Origin: Halomonas salipaludis
GTDB lineage: Bacteria; Pseudomonadota; Gammaproteobacteria; Pseudomonadales; Halomonadaceae
Direction: 5' to 3'
NCBI RefSeq assembly: GCF_002286975.1
Contig: NZ_NSKB01000005.1
Span: forward strand, 310,001-374,000
Length of the DNA: 64,000 bases
The notes below the pieces were generated by a model that saw only the letters and a list, made by a program, of their open reading frames with translations, did no database searches and was not told where the DNA came from. Positions 32,668 through 44,745 of this stretch are shown piece after piece. Within the stretch, counting starts at the first letter, position 1; each line of letters starts with the position of its first letter. The position numbers were made by a program, and so were the translations under genes.

Positions 32668-34617
32668 ATGAATCAAATGCTGACGCCGTCTCCCGATGAT
32701 TATCACCATGATCGGGGTAATCAGCACGCTGTTAATGAAAGAAAGTCTAATAAAGGCCGCCGCCTGGGGTTCAGCGGGCGCCTGACGTTGATGATCGTGT
32801 CACTGGTGCTGGTCTCGGTGATCGTAGTCGCCAGCCTGATATATCTTCAATATCGCCAGTCCTATACCCAGGCGACCATCAATCAGCTGCAGGGCACCGG
32901 CGAGATGATGAGCGAGTCGTTCAGCCAATGGCTCGATGCGCGTCAGGACGACATGCGCTATATCGCCGGTCTCGATCCGGTGCGCCAGGTCGAGGTCGAA
33001 CAGATCGATCACCTGCTGGCACAGATCGCCGCCCAGGACGGCTTCTACGACACCATCTTCTTCGTCGGTCCGGACGGCCACGGGGTATCCGGGGTGAGCT
33101 ATGACGACGGCGTCGAGGTAATGTCGCCGAGCGTTGCAGCCGAGTTCGCGGTGGCCGATCGCGCCTGGTTCCAGCAGGCGATACAGGGCGAGATGGTGTT
33201 CTCGCAGCCACTGGTGTCGCGGGCCACCGGCAATCAGGTCAGCAACGTGGTGGTGCCGGTCTACGACGGCGGTGAGGTGGTCGGCGTGGTGCGTGCCGCG
33301 GTGCGTCTCGGCGTACTGTTCGAGCGCATGGCCGAGATGTCGCTGGGTGGCAACTCGGACACCTTCCTGTTGGCCAGTGACGGCACCCCGGTGACACCGG
33401 TGGCGTCGCTGGGCGAGGGCGAGAGCACCCTTGCTACCCGCGCTGCCGAAGCGGTGGCCGCGGGCGAAGCAGGGGTTGGTCAGTATCGCGACGCCGCCGG
33501 CACGCCGGTGATCGGCAGCTTCAGCTATCTGCCACGGCTCGACTGGGGGCTGGTAGTCGAGATGCCCGAGCGCGAGGCGCTGGCCGAGGTGAACCGGGTG
33601 TTCTGGCTGCTGGTGGCGATGACCGCGGTGATTGCTGTAGTGGCGGTGCTGTTCAGCCTCGGTGTGGTGCGTTCGGTGGTCAGGACCCTGGGTGGTGACC
33701 CCCAGCAGGCCAGTGACGTGGTGCGCCGGGTGGTCGACGGCGACCTGACCATGCGGGTGCCGGTCAAGCCCGGCGATACCACCAGCCTGCTGGCGCATAT
33801 CGATGAGATGCAGACCAACCTGCGGCGCATGATGCACGACATCAAGGGCACCGCCGAGTCGGTAAGTACCGCCAGTGGCGAGATCGCCCAGGGCAATGAG
33901 GACCTGGCCAGCCGCACCGAGGAGCAGTCCTCGTCGCTGGTCGAGACCGCCACCAGCATCGAGCAGATGACCGCCACCGTGCGCCAGACCGCCGATTCCG
34001 CCGCCCAGGCTGAGCGTTTGTCGCGGGAGCTCGACGACAAGGCACGCCAGGCCGGCAGCGTGGGCACCGAGGCGGCGGCCGCCATGCAGGCGATCAAGGA
34101 TGCCAACCAGCGGGTGGTGAGCATTATCGAAGCGATCGATGCGATTGCCTTCCAGACCAACCTGCTGGCACTGAATGCCTCGGTAGAGGCGGCGCGTGCC
34201 GGCGAGCACGGCCGCGGCTTCGCGGTGGTGGCTTCCGAGGTGCGCCAGCTGGCCGGGCGCTGCGCCGACGAGGCCAACCAGATCCGCGCAGTGGTCAACG
34301 CCAGCGTCGAGAAGGTCGACGAGGGCGAGACACTGGTCGCCGACGCCAGCCAGCAGCTGTTGGCCATCGCCGACGGCGTCAAGCAGGTCACCAGCTTGGT
34401 TGGCGAGATCGCCACCGCGGCCACCGAGCAGTCCACCGGGATCGAGCAGATCAACCAGGCGGTCAGTCAGCTCGAGGAGGTCACCCAGCAGAATGCCGCG
34501 CTGGTCGAACAGGCCTCGACCTCGAGCCAGTCGCTCAAGGACCAGGCCCGCGAGCTGGCGCAGCTGATTCAGCGCTTCAAGGTCGAGGAGGGCCAGGCGG
34601 CACTGCCGAGCTACTGA
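32668..34617 (+). CDS. Methyl-accepting chemotaxis protein (dCACHE-type)
   Basis: A 649-residue transmembrane receptor. A cytosolic N-terminal tail of about 38 residues precedes membrane segment 1 (39-60). A periplasmic double-CACHE-like domain follows (about 65-305, with [19 protein letters not shown] and FLLASDGTP), then membrane segment 2 (312-334), HAMP (335-390) and the signalling domain. The hairpin tip reads [20 protein letters not shown] near residue 490. It binds a small ligand, probably an amino or organic acid, and controls CheA. A consensus sigma-28 promoter upstream ties it to flagellar expression, so the organism should be motile. No CheB/CheR pentapeptide tether is seen at the C terminus. 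Confidence 0.95.
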   Translation: MNQMLTPSPDDYHHDRGNQHAVNERKSNKGRRLGFSGRLTLMIVSLVLVSVIVVASLIYLQYRQSYTQATINQLQGTGEMMSESFSQWLDARQDDMRYIAGLDPVRQVEVEQIDHLLAQIAAQDGFYDTIFFVGPDGHGVSGVSYDDGVEVMSPSVAAEFAVADRAWFQQAIQGEMVFSQPLVSRATGNQVSNVVVPVYDGGEVVGVVRAAVRLGVLFERMAEMSLGGNSDTFLLASDGTPVTPVASLGEGESTLATRAAEAVAAGEAGVGQYRDAAGTPVIGSFSYLPRLDWGLVVEMPEREALAEVNRVFWLLVAMTAVIAVVAVLFSLGVVRSVVRTLGGDPQQASDVVRRVVDGDLTMRVPVKPGDTTSLLAHIDEMQTNLRRMMHDIKGTAESVSTASGEIAQGNEDLASRTEEQSSSLVETATSIEQMTATVRQTADSAAQAERLSRELDDKARQAGSVGTEAAAAMQAIKDANQRVVSIIEAIDAIAFQTNLLALNASVEAARAGEHGRGFAVVASEVRQLAGRCADEANQIRAVVNASVEKVDEGETLVADASQQLLAIADGVKQVTSLVGEIATAATEQSTGIEQINQAVSQLEEVTQQNAALVEQASTSSQSLKDQARELAQLIQRFKVEEGQAALPSY

Positions 34618-34699
34618 GCGAGGCACGACGCGTGGCGGTTTGCTGCTAAGGTAGGGGTATCACCACAGTGCTATCGCAGTTGCCCCTGAGCGAAGGACG

Positions 34700-34793
34700 C
34701 CGGGGACAGGCCGAAGAGGAGGTTCTACGCCATGGATGGCGTAGGTAGCGCCCAGGGAGGGTTTACAGCGCCTCCTCGCAGGCCTGTCGACGG
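34700..34793. repeat. Palindromic intergenic element with nested hairpin
   Basis: Arms of 23 nt at 34700-34722 and 34771-34793 are inverted complements at 18 of 23 positions. Inside, CTACGCCAT-GG-ATGGCGTAG (34725-34744) is a perfect hairpin. It lies between the chemoreceptor and the creatininase-family gene. From memory this sequence type recurs in Halomonas intergenic regions, which I cannot check here. It looks like a REP/MITE-type element. Confidence 0.6.
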
Positions 34794-34864
34794 ATCAGTT
34801 CCGAGCGATGCTGCCTATCTGCACTTGTCCTGATATTACTTGCCAACCTTGTCGAGGAGCCGCC

Positions 34865-35602
34865 ATGCGACTGCAGCACGCCACCTGGCAGGAGGTCGAG
34901 GCCTACCTGAGCCGCCACACGGGGATCATCGTACCGATCGGCTCCACCGAGCAGCATGGCCCCAACGGCCTGATCGGCACCGATGCGATCTGCCCCGAGG
35001 CGATCGCCTGGGCCCTGGGGGAGCGCCACGACGTGCTGGTGGCGCCGACCCAGAATATCGGCATGGCCCAGCATCACCTGGCCTTTCCCGGTACGCTGAG
35101 CCTCACCCCCAGTACCCTGATCGCGGTGCTGCATGACACCATCGAGTCGCTTTCCCGCCACGGCTTCACCCATGTGTTCTTCCTCAATGGCCATGGCGGC
35201 AACATCGCCACCGTCAAGGCCGCCTTCGCCGAGGTCTATACCACGCGCAGCCTGGCCGGCGACGACCGGCCGCTGAACCTGTCGCTGTACAGCTGGTTCA
35301 GCGGGCGGCGTGGGCGCGATCTGGCGCAGTCGCTGTACGGCGATGCCGAGGGCAGCCACGCCACCGCTTCCGAGGTGGCGCTGTCGTGGTACGCCGCCGG
35401 GGTCGAGAAGTCGGTGGCGATGTCGCCGCGGCTGGCACCCAAGGGCAGCGCCGATTGCGATGCCGATACCTTTCGCAGGCGCTTCCCCGACGGGCGCATG
35501 GGCTCCGACCCCACACTGGCCAGGGTCGAGCACGGCAAGGATTTCCTCGACACCGGCGTGGAGGATGCCTGGGAGGCCTATCGGGCGTTCCTGGCCGAGT
35601 GA
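34865..35602 (+). CDS. Creatininase family amidohydrolase
   Basis: A 245-residue protein of the creatininase/MftE-like family. The N-terminal metal site shows IVPIGSTEQHGPNGLIGTD near residue 21 (Glu, His and Asp ligands), and FLNGHGGNIATVKAA near residue 103 supplies the next. Relatives hydrolyse cyclic amides such as creatinine or N-formamides. Although the frame opens at 34808, ATG 34865 has GAGGAG at 6-nt spacing and gives the normal N terminus. It is followed at 66 nt by a tautomerase gene, suggesting a short catabolic pair. The substrate cannot be fixed. Confidence 0.88.
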   Translation: MRLQHATWQEVEAYLSRHTGIIVPIGSTEQHGPNGLIGTDAICPEAIAWALGERHDVLVAPTQNIGMAQHHLAFPGTLSLTPSTLIAVLHDTIESLSRHGFTHVFFLNGHGGNIATVKAAFAEVYTTRSLAGDDRPLNLSLYSWFSGRRGRDLAQSLYGDAEGSHATASEVALSWYAAGVEKSVAMSPRLAPKGSADCDADTFRRRFPDGRMGSDPTLARVEHGKDFLDTGVEDAWEAYRAFLAE

Positions 35603-35668
35603 GCGGAGATTGCCAGGCGGCACCTTTTCGTCGGACCATGGCGTTTTGCCCGCCTCGAGGAGCCCCGC

Positions 35669-35860
35669 ATGCCGATCGTCACCATCCAGCAATTTCCCCG
35701 CGACCTGGCGCAGAAGCGCGAACTCGCCCGGCGCGTTACCGAAGCCTTCGTCGAGGTCTATGACCTCAAGCCGGAGTCGGTGCAGGTGTTCTTCAATGAG
35801 ATCGACGGCGAAGGATGGGCCAAGGGCGGGGTGATGGGCTGCGACCGTTCGCCTACTTGA
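35669..35860 (+). CDS. 4-oxalocrotonate tautomerase family protein
   Basis: A 63-residue small tautomerase beginning MPIVTIQQFPRD. After Met removal, Pro1 is the catalytic base; an Arg residue in the RELARRVTEAF helix could orient substrate. Small tautomerases of this size form hexamers and convert enol to keto acids in aromatic catabolism. GAGGAG lies about 7 nt upstream. No meta-cleavage genes are nearby, so the exact role is open; the preceding creatininase-type hydrolase is the only likely partner. Confidence 0.87.
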   Translation: MPIVTIQQFPRDLAQKRELARRVTEAFVEVYDLKPESVQVFFNEIDGEGWAKGGVMGCDRSPT

Positions 35861-35924
35861 GCGATTCGGCACCTAATGCGGCTGATGCGGTCACAGCGGT
35901 CATGGTTATCTTGCTAACAGACCC

Positions 35925-36506
35925 ATGAACGTGACCCTGACGCTGGTCACCCTGACGGTGCTCGTCTCGGCGCTGGGTTGGATGCTGCCGGCACTCAAGC
36001 GGGCGCTGATCTACTGGCCGCCCGGCGTGGTGAGGGGGCAGTGGTGGCGCTTGGTCAGCCATGGGCTGATACACGCCGACCTCATGCACCTGGCCTTCAA
36101 CATGATCACCCTCTACGTGTTCGGCACGGTGATGGAGCTGGTGCTGGTGCCGCATATCGGGGTGCTGGGGTTCGTGCTGTTTTATATCGCCGGGCTGCTG
36201 GTGGCGATCTTGCCGACCCACCTGCGCCACCGAGGTGATGCCAGCTACCTGAGCCTGGGCGCCTCCGGGGCGGTGGCGGCGATGCTGTTCGCCTACATTC
36301 TACTGCGGCCCTGGTCGCTGCTGTTCGTGTTCGTGGTGCCGGTGCCGGCGATCGCCTTCGCCGCGCTCTACGTGTTCTACTCACTGTGGGCGCAGCGTCA
36401 TGTCGACGACAACGTTAATCACAGTGCCCATCTGTGGGGTGGTGCCTGGGGGGTAATCTTCATGCTCGGGCTGATGGCCTCGACCTATCCCGGTGAGCTG
36501 ATCTGA
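35925..36506 (+). CDS. Rhomboid family intramembrane serine protease
   Basis: A 193-residue membrane protein with six hydrophobic segments. Rhomboid landmarks are QWWRLVSHGLIHADLMHLAFN (residues about 38-58), the catalytic serine in LGASGAVAA near residue 110, and the His of NHSAHLWGGAWG near residue 168. It should cleave single-span membrane proteins; no substrate is evident. The ribosome-binding site is weak. Its stop overlaps the following hydrolase start by one base (TGATG), so the two are cotranscribed. Confidence 0.9.
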   Translation: MNVTLTLVTLTVLVSALGWMLPALKRALIYWPPGVVRGQWWRLVSHGLIHADLMHLAFNMITLYVFGTVMELVLVPHIGVLGFVLFYIAGLLVAILPTHLRHRGDASYLSLGASGAVAAMLFAYILLRPWSLLFVFVVPVPAIAFAALYVFYSLWAQRHVDDNVNHSAHLWGGAWGVIFMLGLMASTYPGELI

Positions 36507-37348
36507 TGATACGTGTCCTGCTCTCGCTGGTAGCGGTCTATCTACTGGTGGTGGCACTGATGTGGGCCTTCCAGGAGCGCCTGCTGTATCTGCCCCACGC
36601 CGGCCGCGAGCATGTCGCCACCCCGGCCGAGCGCGGCCTGGCGTGGGAAGAGGTGACGCTGACCACCGAGGATGACCTGGCCCTCGATGCCTGGTGGATA
36701 CCGGCAGCGGAGGCGCGCGGCAGCCTGCTGTTCTTCCATGGTAACGCCGGCAATATCTCCCATCGGCTGGAGAGCATCACCCAGTTTCAGCGCTTGGGGC
36801 TCTCGGTGCTGATCATCGACTACCGCGGCTACGGCCGCAGCGAGGGCCGGCCGTCCGAAGCCGGTACGGCGCTGGATGCCCGCGCCGCCTGGCAGTGGCT
36901 GCGCGATGCGGCGAGAGTGGCGCCCGATGAGGTCGTGGTGTTCGGCCGCTCACTGGGCGCGGCGGTGGCCGCCGAGCTCGCGGCGAGCCTGGAACAACAG
37001 CAGGCAGCCCCCGCAGCGGTGATCCTCGAGTCGCCATTTCGCTCGGTGCCGGAGCTTGCCCAGCGGCTCTATCCGTTCCTGCCGGCGCGCTGGCTGGCGC
37101 GCATCGACTACCCGGTAGAGCGCTACGTGACGCGTATCTCGGCGCCGCTGCTGGTGATCCACAGCCGCGACGACGAGGTAATCCCCTACGCAGAAGGTGA
37201 GGCGGTGTACCGCGCCGCCAACGCCCCCAAGCAGTTGCTGACGATCAGCGGCGGCCACAACACCGGCTTCGTGGATAGCGAGGCCGACTACCTGGAGGGC
37301 ATCGACGCCTTCCTGGCCGGCGCCGCCGGCCTGTCACGCCCCCGCTGA
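36506..37348 (+). CDS. Alpha/beta hydrolase, membrane-anchored
   Basis: A 280-residue protein. An N-terminal membrane anchor (residues 3-18, ending before FQERLLYLPH) precedes an alpha/beta hydrolase domain. Catalytic residues are visible: nucleophile Ser in FGRSLGAAVAAE near residue 150, Asp in HSRDDEVIPYAEG near residue 218, and His in SGGHNTGF near residue 252; the oxyanion segment is FFHGNAGNISHR near residue 75. It resembles the YfhR/ABHD-like family in the inner membrane. It overlaps the rhomboid stop by one base. Substrate unknown; an acyl ester is likely. Confidence 0.88.
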   Translation: MIRVLLSLVAVYLLVVALMWAFQERLLYLPHAGREHVATPAERGLAWEEVTLTTEDDLALDAWWIPAAEARGSLLFFHGNAGNISHRLESITQFQRLGLSVLIIDYRGYGRSEGRPSEAGTALDARAAWQWLRDAARVAPDEVVVFGRSLGAAVAAELAASLEQQQAAPAAVILESPFRSVPELAQRLYPFLPARWLARIDYPVERYVTRISAPLLVIHSRDDEVIPYAEGEAVYRAANAPKQLLTISGGHNTGFVDSEADYLEGIDAFLAGAAGLSRPR

Positions 37349-37397
37349 GCTTCTACACTCTAGGTTCGTCTGAACAGATGGACCACCGGAGACCGCC

Positions 37398-38585
37398 ATG
37401 GATTACACCGCCTATCGCCACACGCTTGCCGAAACCCTGGCGTGCAGCGAACTGCCCTTCAGCGCCGATGAGTATGAGGCGCGGCTAGGTAAGGTGCGCG
37501 CGGCGATGCAGCGCCAGGGCTTCGAGGCGCTGCTGCTCACCGACCCCGCCGATATCAACTACCTCACCGGCTACCACACCTTCGAGGTCTCGGTGCACGC
37601 CTGCCTGGTGTGTACCGCCCAGCGGCTGGTACTGCAGGTGGCCTCCATCGAGACCGGCGCGGCGGTGGTCTCGGCCCGCGCCGACGAGATTCTTGGCTAC
37701 CGCTGGGAGAATCCCGACGAGGTCATCGGTCCGCTCTGCGACTTGTTGGCGCCGTGCGCGCGGGTGGGGATCGATGGCTGGCATGCGAGCTTGCGACAGG
37801 GCGTGATGGCGGCGCTGACGGCGCGGCTCGGGGCCGGGCGATTCCAGGAGGCGGGGGCGCTGCTCGACGAGATACGCCTGGTCAAGAGCGATGCCGAGCT
37901 TGCCTGCCTAAGGGAGAGTGCACGGATCACCTCGGCCGGGCTCGAGGCGGCCATGGCAGTGATTCGTCCCGGCGTGACCGACAACGAGGTGGCGGCAGAG
38001 GGCGCCCGGGCGCTACTCGCCGCGGGTAGCGAGTTCATGAGCCTGCAGCCGATCGTCACCAGCGCCGAACGCATCAGTGTGATCCACGTCAACCACAAGC
38101 GCCGGGCGATCGCGGCGGGGGACCCGGTGTTCCTCGAGTTCGGTGCCGCCTATCAGCGCTACACCGCGCCGATGATGCGTACCGCCATTGCCGGGCAAGC
38201 GAGTCATGAGATGCAGGCCGTGGCCGACCTGTGCCGTGAGCTGTACGAGGCGTTGTGTCGCCACATGCTGCCGGGAGAGACCTTCGATGCCGCGGCCCGG
38301 GCCGCCGAGGCGGTGCTGTCAGGGTGGCAGGAAACGCTCTTTCACTCCGGAGTGTTCGGCTATGCGGTGGGGGCGCAGTTTCCGCCCAGCTGGGTCGAAG
38401 GCAGCGGATATATCGCCAGCGGGCAGGCGCGTAGCTTCGAGGCCGGCATGGTCTTTCACCTGCCGCTCTGCCTGCGCCTACCCGGCCACTGGGGGATCGG
38501 CCTCAGCGATACGGTGATGGTCACCGAGCGCGGCGGGGTCGCGCTGACCGACAACGATTGGCGCCTGCGCGAACTGCCTGCCTGA
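37398..38585 (+). CDS. M24-fold protein lacking the metal ligands (creatinase/ectoine-hydrolase-like)
   Basis: A 395-residue pita-bread-fold protein of the M24 superfamily with a creatinase N-terminal domain (PADINYLTGYHTFEV near residue 50). The five metal ligands of Xaa-Pro aminopeptidases are missing. The DxG...D pair reads FLEFGAAYQRYTAPMMRT, the His position is FGYAVGAQFPPSW, and the two Glu positions lie in MVFHLPLCL and IGLSDTVMV. This matches metal-independent members such as creatinase and ectoine hydrolase (DoeA/EutD), so Xaa-Pro peptidase activity is unlikely. Ectoine hydrolysis would suit a halophile, but the usual partner DoeB is not adjacent. Reaction not established. Confidence 0.82.
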   Translation: MDYTAYRHTLAETLACSELPFSADEYEARLGKVRAAMQRQGFEALLLTDPADINYLTGYHTFEVSVHACLVCTAQRLVLQVASIETGAAVVSARADEILGYRWENPDEVIGPLCDLLAPCARVGIDGWHASLRQGVMAALTARLGAGRFQEAGALLDEIRLVKSDAELACLRESARITSAGLEAAMAVIRPGVTDNEVAAEGARALLAAGSEFMSLQPIVTSAERISVIHVNHKRRAIAAGDPVFLEFGAAYQRYTAPMMRTAIAGQASHEMQAVADLCRELYEALCRHMLPGETFDAAARAAEAVLSGWQETLFHSGVFGYAVGAQFPPSWVEGSGYIASGQARSFEAGMVFHLPLCLRLPGHWGIGLSDTVMVTERGGVALTDNDWRLRELPA

Positions 38586-38616
38586 GAGGCGGGCGGGCAG
38601 GGCCAGAGCGGCCTGC

Positions 38617-39345
38617 TCAGGCTTCGGCGGGCAGCTCGGCGTTGTGGAAGACGTTCTGCACGTCGTCGAGGTCGTTGAGCATATCGAGGAATTTCTCGAA
38701 CAGCGCCACGTCGTCGCCCTCGATCGGCGTGGTGGTCTGGGGCACGAACTGGATCTCGTCGACCTCGAAGTCGAGCTCGCCGAAGACATCGAGCAGCGCC
38801 TGCTTGGCCTTGGCGTACTCGGTGTGCGGGGCGAACACGGTGATCTGGTCGTCCTCGTTCTCGATGTCGGAGACATCGACATCGGCCTCCATCAGCGCCT
38901 CGAGCGCTGCCTCTTCGTCGTCGCCGTGGTAGGCGAGGATGGCGCAGTGGTCAAACATGTGGCTGACGCTGCCGGGGGTGCCGATCTTGCACTTGGTCTT
39001 GGTGAAGCAGGCGCGCACGTCACCGAAGGTGCGGTTGGGATTGTCGGTCAGGCAGTCGACGATCACCATGCAGTTGCCCGGCCCGAAGCCCTCGTAGCGA
39101 GCCGGCGAGAAATCCTCGCCGCCGGTGCCGCTGGCCTTGTCGAGGGCCTTTTCGATCACGTGGCTGGGCACCTGGTCCTTCTTGGCGCGTTCGATCAGGC
39201 CGCGCAGGCTGAGATTGCCGGCGGGGTCGGTGCCGCCCTGCTTGGCGACCACGTAGATCTCGCGGCCGTACTTGCTGTAGACCTTGGTCTTGGCGGCGGC
39301 CGTCTTGGCCATGGATTCCTTGCGGTTCTGGAAGGCCCTGCCCAT
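38617..39345 (-). CDS. YebC/PmpR family protein (YeeN-like)
   Basis: A 242-residue protein of the YebC/PmpR family, closer to the YeeN branch: N terminus [20 protein letters not shown], then [17 protein letters not shown] and a family-typical block [19 protein letters not shown] near residue 73. Family members were first described as DNA-binding regulators; more recently YebC was linked to relief of ribosome stalling at proline-rich stretches. The C-terminal acidic helix is typical. AGGACAA precedes the ATG. Stands alone, opposite to the M24 gene. Confidence 0.9.
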   Translation of the reverse strand: MGRAFQNRKESMAKTAAAKTKVYSKYGREIYVVAKQGGTDPAGNLSLRGLIERAKKDQVPSHVIEKALDKASGTGGEDFSPARYEGFGPGNCMVIVDCLTDNPNRTFGDVRACFTKTKCKIGTPGSVSHMFDHCAILAYHGDDEEAALEALMEADVDVSDIENEDDQITVFAPHTEYAKAKQALLDVFGELDFEVDEIQFVPQTTTPIEGDDVALFEKFLDMLNDLDDVQNVFHNAELPAEA

Positions 39346-39509
39346 ATCGTTGTCCTGTCAGCTCATCAATACGGCCAGAATGTTACTCAACAAGCCGCAG
39401 TGGGAACAGGGTTATTTGTCGCATGGCAGGCCCCGCCGATGAGTGCCATCCTGAACCGGAATACATCCCGTGTGGCTGCCTGGATCGTGCTGGCCGCCAA
39501 GGAGTGAGC

Positions 39510-40391
39510 ATGTTGAGGTCATTATTGCGGCGCCTGCTGGCGCCACTGTTGCTGGGCCTGATACTGAGCACTGCCGCTGCTCAGGCGCTGGCTCGGGATC
39601 TGGCCGTCGAGCCCGCTGAGATGATCGAGGTGGAGATCGCCACGGTGGGGGTGGCGGGGGCCATGGGCCCGCCGGTGGTGCTGCTGCGTGAACCGGGCGG
39701 AGAGGACGTGATCCCGATCTTCATCGGCCCCAATGAAGCCGATGCCATCCTGCGCGCGCTGCGCGGTGACCGACCGCGGCGGCCGCTGACCCATGAACTG
39801 CTCAACGACGTGCTCGACGGTCTCGAGGTAAGACTGGCGCGGGTCTACGTCGATGCGCTGCAGGACAATACCTTCCTCGGCATGCTCGAACTCGAGGTCG
39901 AAGGGCGCGATGAGCCGGTGCGTATCGACAGCCGGCCCAGCGATGCCCTGGCGCTGGCGCTGCAGGCCGGGGCGACCATCCACGTGGCGCCCGAGGTGCG
40001 TGAGGCGGCGCGGCAGATCGAGTACGAGGGGCTGGAAGATAGCGTGGTGGCAGCGCTGGGGATTACCGTGACCCGGGTCAGCGACGACCTGCGCGATGCC
40101 CTCGGCCTGCCCGACGATGAGGGCCTGCTGGTCAGTGACGTCAGCGGTACCGCCGAAGAGGCGGGCATGGCCCCGGGCGCGCTGCTGCTGGCGGTCAACG
40201 ACGAAGTGCCGGCGTCGCCGATGGGCTTCCTCGAGCTGGTGCGCGACACGCCCGCCGATGAAGAGGCCCAGCTGCGTTACTGGCAGGAGGGCGAGGTGCA
40301 CGAGCTGTCGCTCTCCACCGACGTGCCGACACCGCGGCCGCGCGGGCGCGGTGCGCCGGGTAGCGACGAGGAGCCGGGCATCCGCCTCTGA
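39510..40391 (+). CDS. Secreted bifunctional-nuclease-domain protein with PDZ domain
   Basis: A 293-residue protein. Residues 1-28 are a signal peptide (LLAPLLLGLILSTAAAQALA). A bifunctional nuclease (DUF151/BFN) domain covers about 35-170, with VIPIFIGPNEADAILRAL near residue 70 and the hallmark IDSRPSDALALAL near residue 140. Residues about 195-275 form a PDZ domain (GLLVSDVSGTAEEAGMAPGALLLAVND). The C-terminal 20 residues are Arg/Pro-rich. BFN proteins are usually cytosolic; export and a PDZ module suggest an envelope role. ATG 39510 has AAGGAG at 5-nt spacing; the longer frame from 39423 is not used. Confidence 0.85.
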   Translation: MLRSLLRRLLAPLLLGLILSTAAAQALARDLAVEPAEMIEVEIATVGVAGAMGPPVVLLREPGGEDVIPIFIGPNEADAILRALRGDRPRRPLTHELLNDVLDGLEVRLARVYVDALQDNTFLGMLELEVEGRDEPVRIDSRPSDALALALQAGATIHVAPEVREAARQIEYEGLEDSVVAALGITVTRVSDDLRDALGLPDDEGLLVSDVSGTAEEAGMAPGALLLAVNDEVPASPMGFLELVRDTPADEEAQLRYWQEGEVHELSLSTDVPTPRPRGRGAPGSDEEPGIRL

Positions 40392-40441
40392 TCACCGGTA
40401 TCGCGAAACATAGCACGCTAATATAAACTGTTAACGCTTAG

Positions 40442-40583
40442 GGAAGCGCTGAGCAAATCCCCGAGCGAGATGAAGCGCAAGGCGCACGGAGCGCAGGAAC
40501 CGGAGCATATGAGGTATATGTGAGGATTCCGAGCACCGCGCAACGCAGCGATTCGCTCGTGTAGGCATTTGTGCAGTGTTTCC
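40442..40583. repeat. 142-bp palindromic intergenic element upstream of the TSUP gene
   Basis: The left end (GGAAGCGCTGAGCAAATCC, 40442-40460, then CGAGCGA) is mirrored by the right end (TCGCTCG near 40553, then GGCATTTGTGCAGTGTTTCC, 40564-40583), with few mismatches. The centre holds CATAT-GAGGT-ATATG (40506-40520). The element fills the gap before the ribosome-binding site of the next gene. I recall similar sequences in other Halomonas intergenic regions; no other copy is in the window. Non-coding. Confidence 0.65.
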
Positions 40584-40629
40584 TCGGCGGCCGGCCTATG
40601 CCGGCCGCATAACGTTAACAGGAGTCGCC

Positions 40630-41373
40630 GTGTCGATGCTGGTTGGAGCGGTCTTCGTGGCCGTGGTGTTTCTCACTTCGATGCTGTCGGGCGTTTTCGG
40701 CATGGCCGGCGGCCTGGTGCTGCTGTGGTTTCTGCTGTTGCTGTTTCCGGCCACCACGGCGATCGCCGTACACGGGGTGATCCAGATGACCGCCAACGGC
40801 TCGCGGGCCTGGCTGTCGCGGCAGTTCATCGTGTGGCGGATAGTAGCGCTGATGACCCTCGGTGTGCTGGTGGCGGCGGGCTTGCTGCTGTGGATCGGCT
40901 ACTCGCCCAACGCTGCGACGGTGTCGCTGTTGATCGGCCTGATGCCGATCCTGGTGTGGATGCCCCGCTACTGGTTCCAGCTCGATGCAGCGCGGCCCAG
41001 CCACGCGCTGACCTGCGGGATGGTGTCGGGGGGCTTGACCATCGCCGCCGGGGTGTCCGGGCCACTGATCGATATCTTCTTCGTGCGCTCGCGCATGGAC
41101 CGGCGCCAGATCGTTGCCACCAAGGCGATGATCCAGGTGGTCTCGCATGCCATCAAGATCCTCTTCTATCTCGGCTCGGCGCTGGCGCTGAGCGCCGGCG
41201 AGTGGGGGATCATCCTGCTCGCTGCGCCCTTTGCGATGCTCGGCACCCATACCGGTAACCGTATCCTGGCGCGCCTCACCGATGCCAACTTCCGTGCCTG
41301 GACGCGCTGGATCGTCACCGCCATCGGCGCCTTCTACTTCATCCAGGGGCTGGTACTGATCATCCGCGGTTGA
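40630..41373 (+). CDS. TSUP-family sulfite/anion exporter (TauE/SafE-like)
   Basis: A 247-residue membrane protein with about eight hydrophobic segments. It shows the TSUP repeat features: SGVFGMAGGLVLLW near residue 19 and GGLTIAAGVSGPLIDIFF near residue 137, the two pseudo-symmetric Gly-rich turns. Members transport sulfite, sulfoacetate or other organosulfonates and taurine-derived ions. The frame opens at 40576 inside the repeat element, but AGGAG at 40620-40624 selects GTG 40630 (ATG 40636 is second choice). It is convergent with tesB and has no catabolic neighbour to indicate the substrate. Confidence 0.85.
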   Translation: MSMLVGAVFVAVVFLTSMLSGVFGMAGGLVLLWFLLLLFPATTAIAVHGVIQMTANGSRAWLSRQFIVWRIVALMTLGVLVAAGLLLWIGYSPNAATVSLLIGLMPILVWMPRYWFQLDAARPSHALTCGMVSGGLTIAAGVSGPLIDIFFVRSRMDRRQIVATKAMIQVVSHAIKILFYLGSALALSAGEWGIILLAAPFAMLGTHTGNRILARLTDANFRAWTRWIVTAIGAFYFIQGLVLIIRG

Positions 41374-41374
41374 G

Positions 41375-44721
<3,347 letters not shown>

Positions 44722-44745
44722 GCGCCTCCTCGTGGCGTGGCGGTA

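Noticed and set aside
32800-34626. 608-codon minus-strand frame opposite the chemoreceptor
   Set aside because: Repetitive Leu/Gly/His composition caused by the antisense of heptad repeats; no domain.
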